In this document: positions 41,539-49,870 of the stretch, one piece after another
Position numbering within the stretch: position 1 is the first letter of the stretch
Layout of the letters: each line of letters begins with the position of its first letter
DNA from: Echinochloa phyllopogon
Taxonomy: Eukaryota; Streptophyta; Magnoliopsida; Poales; Poaceae
Reading direction: 5' to 3'
Assembly (NCBI GenBank): GCA_033239725.1
Contig: BTCW01000017.1
Location: 25,785,501-25,849,500, forward strand
Length of the DNA stretch: 64,000 nucleotides
Translations under genes and position numbers: made by a program
Notes under the pieces: model-generated
Seen by the model: the letters and a program-made list of their open reading frames with translations, nothing else
Database searches by the model: none
Told to the model about the DNA's origin: nothing

Positions 41539-42633
41539 AACTTTGCTAGGCGCAGCTACTGTCACAATGTTTAACTGTTAATCTTGACTTAATGGTTCAC
41601 TTCAATGTTAATGGTAAAACTTGCTTTTTAGCAACTTGGATCAGGGAACTAGGGCATATGCTTCGAGCCTGGCCCTAGTGTCTCTCCGTAAGGACTGGTT
41701 CTTAAAGCGGCAACCCAGGAACCTGTCGCCACCGCCGGAACTATAATGGCTCTGGTCTTGGACAAGTAACTTGTACGGCTCTAATTCAGCAGTGGTTACC
41801 GGTGGGCCACCGGCGTTATGGGAAGCATGGGTGAGAGTATGGTTTGATCCACCGAGGACGGGTTTCCGTTGGCTTTGCCCTCGTGAGGCACAGTCCCGTG
41901 TAGGAGCTTCCGTTTGGCGGGGGTTCTGCACGTTGCGCTATTTAATTCTGTTTCTGCATTACTTTTCTGCGATTGGACGCCATTGACCCCCTCGTGCTGC
42001 GGCACGGGCGTAAGTCAGTCTCGGTGCCTCGGGTCATGCTGCCTAGGTTGTACCATAACGGCTACTGTTTTGTTAGGGTGTCTTGTGAAAAGCCTCGTAG
42101 CGTCCCTATGCAGTCACACCTCGGAAGTGTTGATATGCGTGGTTGGGTGCAAAGTTCCTTTGAACTTTTACGCGACTGGTGGGTAAAGGGCGAAACCTCT
42201 GCAGAGTGTATAATCTATCATGATAGCCTTGCTCAGGGTCAAGAGCGGCCTGGATCCTTTTTGATTAGAAGTTGATGTTTATTATTGTTTAATGATTACT
42301 TCTACTATATTAATTGGGAATTGCAACTGGGATTCACATAATTGTAGTAATCTTGGTTTATGTTAAAAAGAATCAACTAAAAATTGCTAATGCAGTACAG
42401 CCGTGTCAAGCCTTTCTTTTAAGCCTTCATTACCCGTGTTGTATTTGCTAAGTAAGACAATTACTTACACTTGCCATTCAACAAAATCCCGGATGGGTAA
42501 CAGATGGATTAGATGGTACTGCTGCTATTGAGTTTCCTGAAGATCTGCCATTCTACTAGCTGTGCTCAACCAGTCAGAGTCCCTGTGGATTATGGATTTC
42601 GGCTTCGTCTTCGTCATCGTTTAGAGAGAGTTT

Positions 42634-42639
42634 AATAAA
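42634..42639 (+). terminator. Candidate polyadenylation signal AATAAA in the 5' LTR
   Basis: AATAAA lies about 170 bp before the LTR end, downstream of the candidate TATA box. The matching part of the 3' LTR is deleted, so a transcript from this copy would not meet this signal at its 3' end and could read into the satellite. Function is inferred from motif and position. Confidence 0.3.
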
Positions 42640-42810
42640 TAGTCTTCCGCTGTGTTATTTAGTTATTTTAGTCAAACTCTGATGTAAAACCATTTTATTC
42701 GAGCATATGTACTCTGTTTATCATATTTGTTATCTATATGTGTTCTGTGGACTTCCTGGGCACACATATAGAAGCATTCGGGTTTCTGTGTAAATCCGGG
42801 TGTGACAGAT

Positions 42811-42823
42811 TGGTATCAGAGCC
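42811..42823 (+). other. Primer-binding site, initiator methionine tRNA type
   Basis: TGGTATCAGAGCC begins three bases after the LTR end at 42807. It is complementary to the 3' end of plant initiator tRNA-Met, the usual primer for minus-strand DNA synthesis in plant gypsy and copia elements. Its position confirms the LTR boundary and the plus-strand orientation. Confidence 0.93.
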
Positions 42824-43247
42824 GTGCTGACTGTAGGAACGCAGCCTAGTTAGAACGGTTGAAAAATCACTAGGAGACCACCATGATTTTGTTTCAGATC
42901 ATTTAGTTACGATTTTCAAAACCAGTGTTGTCGAGTCTTGTGTGAATCATGCCTTTGGGTGCTTGATTTTACTGTTATTATGCTTATGTTTGATTTGGAT
43001 CTTTGCAATGATTGTGATGGTCATAGACGCAAGTCTATCTCCATCTAGTTATAGGACTAAGGTTTAAGGAATATTAGTGAATAAATAGTTGGGTTAGCTA
43101 TCTCCTTTGCACCTCCTCTGTCTTACTCTCTATACCTCTGAATCATATCTTTCCAAGTACTGCTATCTTCTTATGCACCATCTGCAAGCATGGGTTATCT
43201 AATACCAGTTGGCGGGAATACTGATGGAAGATTTCTTGATATGGTAG
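42824..43247 (+). other. Untranslated leader between primer-binding site and gag
   Basis: About 420 bp without a convincing gene. A TAG at 43245-43247 directly abuts the gag-pol ATG in the same frame, which fixes that ATG as the first usable in-frame start. A four-codon open frame starting at 43241 overlaps it. A packaging signal would be expected in this region for an LTR element, but none can be recognised by eye. Confidence 0.6.
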
Positions 43248-46076
43248 ATGGTTAACACCAGAAGCAACCCCGGAGGCAGTGGAAGCAACCAGAATCAGAA
43301 TCAGAATCCACCACCTCCACCACCGCCACTCACTATGGAGCAGATGATGCAGATGCAACTCCAGCTGACACAGCAGATGGCGCAAACCATAGCACTGATG
43401 CAGCAGAATCAGCAGAACCCGCCCCAACAGCACTACGTGCAACCCCGAGATAAAAGGGGCGAGTTTATGAAGGGACGCCCTCCTACCTTCAACAAGTCTA
43501 GCGACCCAATGCAAGCAGAGGACTGGCTCAAGGCAGTGGAACGACAGCTGGACATCGCACAGTGCAACGACCGGGAGAAGGTGTTGTATGGAAGTGGACA
43601 GCTCCAGGGAGCAGCTTTGGATTGGTGGGATGCGTACCAGTATGCTCACCCCAATCCTGATCAGATCACTTGGCAGGAGTTCCGCGACAGCTTCCGTTCT
43701 CACCACGTGCCGGAAGCTCTGATGACCTTGAAGAAGAAGGAGTTCCTGGCATTGAAGCAAGAAGGTATGAGTGTCACCGCTTATCGTGACAAGTTCATTG
43801 AGTTGGCCCGTTATGCTCCAGAGGACGTGAATACGGATAAGAAGAAGCAGACCCGATTCCGTGATGGCCTACATGACACACTCCAGTACCAGCTCCTGTG
43901 CTCTAGGTTCGCCACTTTTCAAGAGCTGGTGGATAGCGCACTACTGCTGGAGCACAAGCGCCGTGAGATGGAAGAAAAGAAGAGAAAGCTTCAAGGCGCA
44001 CCGTCAGGAAGCAATGTTCGCCCTCGCTTCAATCCTCAGCAAGGAAACCAGCAGATGGTGACTCCACAGCGTTTCCAGGGACAGTCCGGTTTGATGAACC
44101 GCAACCAGTATCAGCAACGACCCCAGTACCAGCCACGTCCCCAGTACCCCTCAGCACTACCTCAGCAGCGTCCTCAGAACCAGCCACAGAGTGGTCCTGT
44201 CCAACGCCCCAATCCAACCAACAATGCACCTACGGCTCCGAGGTGTTTTGGTTGTGGTGAGCTGGGACACTACGCCAGCGCTTGTCCTCGCAAGGCTCAG
44301 AACACTATGGGTCAGAACAACAATCCGAGGATTGGACAATCGCAGAACCAGAACGGGAACCAGCAGCAGAACCCAGCGAGAGGAAAGGTCAACCACATGG
44401 GTGCGGAAACCGCAGAAGGAGCGACGGATGTCGTTGTGGGTACGTTCCCTGTCAACTCGTCTCTCGCAACTGTTTTGTTTGATACTGGAGCTTCGCATGC
44501 TTTCATATCTGCTGCTTTCGTGAAAAAGAACATGATGATCTTGCAACCTATGGGAAACCCCATGGTAGTTAGTTCACCTGGGGGAGAACAGCGTGCCACT
44601 TTACGTTGCCCCTGTATCACCATCACAATAAGGGGGGTAGACTTTGTGGTGAACCCGATAGTCCTAGAAACTCTTGGGTTTGACTTGATTCTGGGTATGA
44701 GCTGGTTAGCCAGATACGATGGGGTGATTCAATGCTCCAAAAGAACAGTGCAGCTGACAGCAAAGACTGGTGAGAAAGTGGAGTACCAAGCAGCTAGTCC
44801 CGTGGGACACAATCAGATCTACCAAGCCGAAGGTGTAGCACTGGAAGACATCAGAGTGGTGTGCGAATTCCCAGACGTGTTTCCAGACGAGTTACCAGGT
44901 ATGCCCCCAGACCGCGAAGTTGAATTTGTTATCGATCTTAAGCCCGGTACTGCACCTATAGCTAAGAGGCCATATAGAATGGGAGTAAAAGAACTAGAGA
45001 AACTTAAGGAGGAATTAAGGGCATTGTTAGCAAAAGGGTATATTCGTCCTAGTTCGTCCCCTTGGGGAGCACCAGTTCTGTTTGTGGATAAGAAAGATGG
45101 AACCCAGAGATTGTGTGAGGATTATCGAGCTTTGAATGAAGTGACCATCAAGAACAAGTACCCGTTGCCAAGGATTGATGATCTCTTCGACCAGTTGAAA
45201 GGAGCGTGTGTGTTCTCAAAGATCGATCTCCGATCCGGTTACCATCAGATGAGGATACGAGTGACTGACATCCCTAAAACAGCCTTCACAACCCGATATG
45301 GTCTATATGAGTTCACAGTCATGTCTTTTGGTCTGACAAATGCACCGGCATACTTTATGTATTTGATGAATAGTGTGTTTATGGACTATCTTGACAAGTT
45401 CGTGGTAGTGTTCATTGACGACATTCTGGTTTTCTCCAAGAACGAGGAAGAACACGAAGAACATCTGAGGTTGGTGATGCAGAGACTTCGTGAGCATCAG
45501 TTGTATGCCAAGCTGAGCAAGTGTGAGTTTTGGTTGAAGGAAGTAGCATTCTTGGGACACGTACTGTCCAACGGTGGAGTGGCAGTTGATCCGAAAAAGG
45601 TTAGTGATGTGTTGAGTTGGAATCCGCCTAAGGATGTAAGTGAAATCAGAAGTTTCCTTGGAATGGCTGGATACTATCGGAGGTTTATTGAAGGATTCTC
45701 CAAGATTGCTAAGCCCTTGACGGCGTTATTGGAGAAAAATGCCAAGTTTGTCTGGACTGAAGAGTGTCAAGTTAGCTTTGAAGAATTGAAGAAGAGGCTG
45801 ACAACGGCACCTGTGCTAGTGTTGCCGGATATAACCAAGAGCTTCTCTATCTACTGCGATGCATCTCGTCTAGGATTGGGATGTGTGCTCATGCAGGAAG
45901 GCAGAGTAGTAGCTTATGCATCGAGACAGTTGAGGAAACATGAGCAGAACTACCCGACACACGATCTGGAGTTAGCAGCTGTAGTGCATGCTTTGAAAAT
46001 TTGGAGGCATTACTTGATTGGACATAAGTGTGATATTTACACTGACCACAAGAGTCTCAAGTATGTGTTCACATAG
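43248..46076 (+). CDS. Gag - protease - reverse transcriptase - RNase H portion
   Basis: 942 codons. Residues 1-75 are low-complexity, Asn/Gln/Pro-rich; about 78-245 form the retrotransposon Gag core with conserved tryptophans (W93, W126, W127, W142). A Gln/Pro-rich linker leads to a CCHC zinc knuckle at 333-346 (C333, C336, H341, C346), which binds RNA. The aspartic protease motif DTGAS is at 412-416. RT spans about 545-800, with catalytic D660 in IDLRSGYHQ and D724/D725 in FIDD. RNase H keeps D871, E908 and D933. The start at 43248 follows an in-frame stop at once. The protein ends ten residues after D933, so RNase H is probably nearly complete but lacks its very end. Gag, protease and RT could in principle still be made. 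Confidence 0.92.
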   Translation: MVNTRSNPGGSGSNQNQNQNPPPPPPPLTMEQMMQMQLQLTQQMAQTIALMQQNQQNPPQQHYVQPRDKRGEFMKGRPPTFNKSSDPMQAEDWLKAVERQLDIAQCNDREKVLYGSGQLQGAALDWWDAYQYAHPNPDQITWQEFRDSFRSHHVPEALMTLKKKEFLALKQEGMSVTAYRDKFIELARYAPEDVNTDKKKQTRFRDGLHDTLQYQLLCSRFATFQELVDSALLLEHKRREMEEKKRKLQGAPSGSNVRPRFNPQQGNQQMVTPQRFQGQSGLMNRNQYQQRPQYQPRPQYPSALPQQRPQNQPQSGPVQRPNPTNNAPTAPRCFGCGELGHYASACPRKAQNTMGQNNNPRIGQSQNQNGNQQQNPARGKVNHMGAETAEGATDVVVGTFPVNSSLATVLFDTGASHAFISAAFVKKNMMILQPMGNPMVVSSPGGEQRATLRCPCITITIRGVDFVVNPIVLETLGFDLILGMSWLARYDGVIQCSKRTVQLTAKTGEKVEYQAASPVGHNQIYQAEGVALEDIRVVCEFPDVFPDELPGMPPDREVEFVIDLKPGTAPIAKRPYRMGVKELEKLKEELRALLAKGYIRPSSSPWGAPVLFVDKKDGTQRLCEDYRALNEVTIKNKYPLPRIDDLFDQLKGACVFSKIDLRSGYHQMRIRVTDIPKTAFTTRYGLYEFTVMSFGLTNAPAYFMYLMNSVFMDYLDKFVVVFIDDILVFSKNEEEHEEHLRLVMQRLREHQLYAKLSKCEFWLKEVAFLGHVLSNGGVAVDPKKVSDVLSWNPPKDVSEIRSFLGMAGYYRRFIEGFSKIAKPLTALLEKNAKFVWTEECQVSFEELKKRLTTAPVLVLPDITKSFSIYCDASRLGLGCVLMQEGRVVAYASRQLRKHEQNYPTHDLELAAVVHALKIWRHYLIGHKCDIYTDHKSLKYVFT

Positions 46077-46088
46077 TCAGATCTGAAT

Positions 46089-47765
46089 ATGAGGCAACGT
46101 CGTTGGTTAGAGTTGATCAAGGACTACGACTTGGAGATTCATTATCATCCAGGGAAGGCCAACTTGGTGGCAGATGCGCTGAGTAGAAGGAGTTACGTGA
46201 ATAGGATCACGGGACATTGTTTGTCGGAGGAACTCAGTTTAGAGTTTGAAAGGATGAGTTTGGGATTTGTGACCAGCGTCACCGAGATGGCAGTAGAACC
46301 GACCTTGGAACAAGAAATCCGAAAAGGACAGCTCACAGATGAGAAGATCAAGGAGATCGTGGAACTGGTGGCATTAGGAAAAGCCCCTGGTTTTCGAGTG
46401 GATGACCAAGGAACATTGTGGTATGAGAAGCAGATCTGTGTACCAGATATAGTGCAGATCAGGGATGCAATTCTCAGGGAAGCCCATGAATCGGCGTATT
46501 CCATACACCCAGGTAGTACCAAGATGTACCAAGATATCAAAGAGAGATTTTGGTGGTATGGATTGAAGAGAGATGTGGCCACATACGTAGCTCTATGTGA
46601 CACGTGTCAGAGAGTCAAGGCTGAACATCAGAGGCCAGCAGGTTTGCTCCAGCCCCTGAAGGTACCTGAATGGAAGTGGGAAGAAGTCGGTATGGATTTC
46701 ATCACTGGCTTACCTCGCACTCAGAGGGGATTTGACTCAATTTGGGTAATCGTGGATCGTCTGACCAAGGTGGCGCATTTCCTACCAGTAAAGACCACCT
46801 ACTCGGGAGCCAGACTAGCGGAGTTGTATATGGAGAGGATTGTGTGTTTGCATGGGGTGCCGAAAAGAATAGTGTCAGATCGAGGTACCCAATTCACATC
46901 GCACTTTTGGCGACAATTGCATGAGTCTATGGACACAAAACTACAGTTCAGTTCAGCTTACCATCCGCAGACAGATGGCCAGACAGAACGGACGAACCAG
47001 ATATTGGAAGATATGCTGAGAGCATGTGCCTTACAATATGGTGCCAGTTGGGATAAGAGTTTACCGTACGCGGAATTCTCGTACAACAACAGCTATCAGA
47101 AGAGTTTGCAGATGGCACCATTCGAGGCCCTGTATGGCAGAAAGTGTAGGACACCACTATTCTGGAATCAGACGGGAGAAAGTCAGGTATTTGGTCCTAA
47201 AATACTAAGAGAAGCAGAGCAACAAGTGCAGATAATCAGACAGAATCTGAAAGTAGCACAATCCAGACAGAAGAGCTATGCAGATAACCGACGAAGGGAT
47301 CTCAGCTTTGAAATTGGAGACTTCGTGTATCTCAAGGTGTCACCCATGAGAGGCGTGAAAAGGTTCAACATGAAGGGCAAGTTAGCACCTCGATATATTG
47401 GACCGTTCAAGGTACTTGGTCGGAAAGGTGAGGTGGCATATCAGTTAGAGCTGCCAGAGAAGTTAGCAGGAGTACATGATGTGTTCCATGTGTCTCAGTT
47501 GAAAAAGTGTTTGCGAGTACCTGAGGAACAGATTCCGATTGATGAGCTGAATGTGGAGGAAGATCTTACCTATACTGAGCATCCTGTCAGAATTTTGGAA
47601 GAGTCAGAAAGGGTCACCAGAAATAAAGTGATCCGGATGTGCAAGGTCCAGTGGAGCCGTCATTCGGTGGATGAAGCAACTTGGGAAAGAGAAGAAGATC
47701 TCAGAGCAGAGTATCCACAGTTATTCCCATCCACGTCCGAATCTCGAGGACGAGATTCATCTTAA
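46089..47765 (+). CDS. Integrase with chromodomain-like C terminus, orphaned 3' part of gag-pol
   Basis: 558 codons from the first ATG after the stop, in the same frame as the upstream part. That ATG is simply an internal methionine codon; in an intact element this is not a separate gene. It starts with the RNase H/connection end (RQRRWLELI, then ADALSRR). The integrase zinc finger is H133, H140, C170, C173. The catalytic triad is D203, D264 and E300, with exactly 35 residues between the last two, the D,D(35)E pattern. A GPF motif is at 438-440. Residues about 494-545 resemble the chromovirus C-terminal chromodomain (HPVRILEESERV, then VQWSRHSVDEATWE), a module thought to guide insertion to chromatin marks. 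Expression without readthrough or internal initiation is doubtful. Confidence 0.9.
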   Translation: MRQRRWLELIKDYDLEIHYHPGKANLVADALSRRSYVNRITGHCLSEELSLEFERMSLGFVTSVTEMAVEPTLEQEIRKGQLTDEKIKEIVELVALGKAPGFRVDDQGTLWYEKQICVPDIVQIRDAILREAHESAYSIHPGSTKMYQDIKERFWWYGLKRDVATYVALCDTCQRVKAEHQRPAGLLQPLKVPEWKWEEVGMDFITGLPRTQRGFDSIWVIVDRLTKVAHFLPVKTTYSGARLAELYMERIVCLHGVPKRIVSDRGTQFTSHFWRQLHESMDTKLQFSSAYHPQTDGQTERTNQILEDMLRACALQYGASWDKSLPYAEFSYNNSYQKSLQMAPFEALYGRKCRTPLFWNQTGESQVFGPKILREAEQQVQIIRQNLKVAQSRQKSYADNRRRDLSFEIGDFVYLKVSPMRGVKRFNMKGKLAPRYIGPFKVLGRKGEVAYQLELPEKLAGVHDVFHVSQLKKCLRVPEEQIPIDELNVEEDLTYTEHPVRILEESERVTRNKVIRMCKVQWSRHSVDEATWEREEDLRAEYPQLFPSTSESRGRDSS

Positions 47766-47775
47766 GGGGGGTAGG
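47764..47775 (+). other. Polypurine tract
   Basis: AAGGGGGGTAGG lies directly upstream of the 3' LTR and overlaps the gag-pol stop codon. In LTR retrotransposons this purine run resists RNase H and primes plus-strand DNA synthesis. Position, composition and orientation fit; the exact ends are not defined by the sequence. Confidence 0.85.
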
Positions 47776-47777
47776 TT

Positions 47778-49870
47778 TGTAACACCCTAAAAATGCCTAT
47801 TTTTAAAATTTTAGTAATTAAATGGTTTTTATTTAATTTATGCTCATATTTATCTAAGGAAAATAAAATTATTTACGGTAAATAAAATTAAATATAAGGT
47901 TAGAAACATTTTTGTTGCATTCATGCCGACTGCATTGAGTTTTGTTTGTGTGTGGTTCAGTTGGAATTTAAATTCTGTTTAAATTCGAATTTGAATCGCT
48001 GAGTTTGGAGCTCTAGAAAAGTTTCTGCGGCCCGAGTCCACTTTTCCTCCCTCAACTATTTTTCTCGGCCGATTCTTGCCCTCCTACTCTTTTCCAGCAG
48101 CAGCCCAGCTCCAGCGCTTCCACTTTTGGCCCGCCGCTGGCCCACTCCGTTTTTCCCCGCCGGCCTGCTCCTTTCGGCATTGCAGCCCGCTCCGCGGCCC
48201 AAGCCCAGCAACCAGCGCAGCACCCCGCCTGCTCCTTTCCCCGGCCTGCCTCCCGCTCCGCTCGGCCCGCCTAGCGGCCCAGCAAGCCAGGCTGGCCAGC
48301 CCACGCCGCAGCCCCCTCCTCCACCGACTGACGCACGGGCCCCCCGTATCAGCCCCATCCCCTACCTCTCGCCGAGTCCGGCTCGGACCCGACCGCCGGA
48401 ATCCCGCCCGGCCACGGCACGCCGCCGAGGCCACCAGGACTCTCCTCGGCCGCCCTCAAATAGCTGCGCCGCCCTCGATTTCCCCCCTGCCCCGAACTCC
48501 CCAACAAACCCGCGCCCAAGCCGCCGCTCCAAGCTCACCCGCGCCGCCGCCGCCCGAGCTTCGCGCCGCCGGTCGATTCCCCTCTCCGTCGCCGTTCCCA
48601 TCGATTCATCCTCGCCCGAAGGTCCCCACGGTGGTAAGCGTCACGCCGAGCCCCTCCTTGCCCTCTTTTCCTCTCTGTCGCGTCCCCGCCGTCACTGACC
48701 GAGCGCCGCCGCCGCCATGGCCCGTCGCCGGCCGCCGCTATCGCGTTTCCGCCGACGAGACCCACCCTAACGAGTTCGCCGCGTCGCCCCGGTCCTGTAG
48801 AGCCCAAAACCCGCGTCAACCGTGCCCCGTAGCGCGCCCGCGTGTTTCGCCGGCGACCCTCCGCCGCGCGCGCAGGCGGCGCCGCCGCAGTTCTGCTCGC
48901 CGGCGACCCTCCCCTCTCCCCGATCTAATCCGAGCCGTCCAAATCGAAACCAACGACCCAGATCGAGTTCAACCCCGGGGTCAAAGTTGACCATACCGGT
49001 CAACCCCCAGTCAGCCGAGCCGTTTTTCAAAAGAGCCCCTGTACTTTTTCAAAATTAACCCGCAGTCCTGTTTTATTCAAAAATAATTACAATTAAGTCC
49101 TGATTTTTACAGAAAACCCCCTGCTTTATTTAAAAATAGTACCCGAGGTCCTGTTTTGGTTAATTTGCCAATAAACCCTCCTGTTTTTATATAAAATTAT
49201 GTTTTAGCCCCTGAATTTTTGCAAATAAGCCCCTGGAACTTTTAAAACTTTGCCAGCAAGTCCTCGAACCTTAGAAAAGCCATAACTTCTTCGTTTTAGC
49301 TCCGATTTGAGTGATTTTCGCGCTCACGTGTTCGTAGCGAAGCGTAGATTAGTTCCTAAGCCTTCTTTTGTTTTGTTTTTATTGTTTGGTGTACTGTTCT
49401 AATAGAATAATATTGTTTGCATGTACTGGCTTGTATGGATGCTTGTGTGTTGATGTACGAGTCCAGTCGGTGAGCCGTACACGTTTGAGTTCGAGGGTTA
49501 CGAGGAGCAAGACCAACAGCAGCAGCAAGAGCAACAGCAGCAGTTGGACGAAGGCAAGTACAACACGGACAATCCTTGCTACCTAAACACACCTTTACCC
49601 ATTAATTACGGCATATGCATGTGTCTAATTTTGATCCTATTAAGGTTGTACCTAGTCTGTTTATCCTTTACCTTGATTTCCTTGGGTTTATTTGCATTTG
49701 GGTAGAACTTTGCTAGGCGCAGCTACTGTCACAATGTTTAACTGTTAATCTTGACTTAATGGTTCACTTCAATGTTAATGGTAAAACTTGCTTTTTAGCA
49801 ACTTGGATCAGGGAACTAGGGCATATGCTTCGAGCCTGGCCCTAGTGTCTCTCCGTAAGGACTGGTTCTT
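47778..49870 (+). repeat. 3' long terminal repeat, truncated
   Basis: Begins TGTAACACCC and matches 39611-41703 without gaps over 2093 bp. The only differences seen are G/A (40181 vs 48348), C/T (41206 vs 49373) and A/C (41514 vs 49681). After actggttctt at 49870 the sequence switches directly into satellite, whereas the 5' LTR continues for another 1104 bp. The missing part includes the candidate polyadenylation signal and the terminal ...TGACA, so integrase-recognisable 3' ends and normal template transfer would be lost. At most one base of overlap is seen at the breakpoint. Confidence 0.95.

Larger units (their letters stand above)
39611..42807 (+). repeat. 5' long terminal repeat, complete
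   Basis: The 3197-bp LTR begins TGTAACACCC and ends GGGTGTGACA, a 10-bp terminal inverted repeat with one mismatch and the standard TG...CA ends. Its first 2093 bp align without gaps to 47778-49870 (offset 8167). Composition is patchy: an AT-rich start, a strongly GC- and CpG-rich block at about 39860-40830, an AT-rich stretch with a TATA-like motif near 41021, then a mixed tail. An AATAAA at 42634-42639 near the 3' end is a candidate polyadenylation signal. Long open frames in the GC-rich block (for example 39909-40823) are proline- and arginine-rich and overlap in several frames, so I treat them as compositional. Confidence 0.95.
43248..47765 (+). pseudogene. gag-pol: gag-pol polyprotein gene broken by one in-frame stop
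   Basis: One continuous reading frame of 1505 codons, interrupted only by TAG at codon 943 (46074-46076) and ending at TAA (47763-47765). The intact product of this family is cleaved into Gag, protease, reverse transcriptase, RNase H and integrase, which copy element RNA into DNA and insert it. Every domain upstream and downstream of the break keeps its key residues and no frameshift was found. The stop falls just after the last RNase H motif, so integrase would be lost without readthrough. The change is consistent with a single C-to-T transition, as at a methylated CHG site, but the ancestral codon is inferred from related elements. Confidence 0.93.
39611..49870 (+). mobile_element. Ty3/gypsy chromovirus LTR retrotransposon, probable Tekay/Del group, 3' truncated
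   Basis: A 10.26-kb element lies between two satellite arrays: full 5' LTR, tRNA primer site, gag-pol, polypurine tract and a 3' LTR missing its last ~1104 bp. RT and RNase H precede integrase, the gypsy order, and the integrase ends in a GPF motif followed by a chromodomain-like segment, which marks a chromovirus. The 3.2-kb LTRs beginning TGTAACACCC and the form of the C terminus fit the Tekay/Del lineage. The polyprotein ends before the 3' LTR, unlike many CRM elements, and no CRM-type terminus was recognised. LTRs differ at 3 of 2093 aligned bases with no indels, so insertion was recent. It cannot now be autonomous, because of the stop at codon 943 and the missing 3' LTR end. No target-site duplication can be checked; the five bases before the element are ggaat. 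Confidence 0.95.

Noticed and set aside
41641..42275. Open frames of 70-100 codons in the LTR tail
   Set aside because: Short, overlapping on both strands, no domain, and absent from the truncated 3' LTR; they are ordinary LTR sequence.
43143..43760. 205-codon minus-strand frame opposite gag
   Set aside because: It is the antisense shadow of the well-supported Gag coding region; the leucine/histidine-rich composition follows from the opposite strand's Gln/Lys codons.
39611..49870. Element as a CRM (centromeric retrotransposon of maize/rice type)
   Set aside because: LTRs are 3.2 kb, the polyprotein stops before the LTR, and the C terminus looks like Tekay/Del rather than CRM. Retained only as something an RT phylogeny should test.
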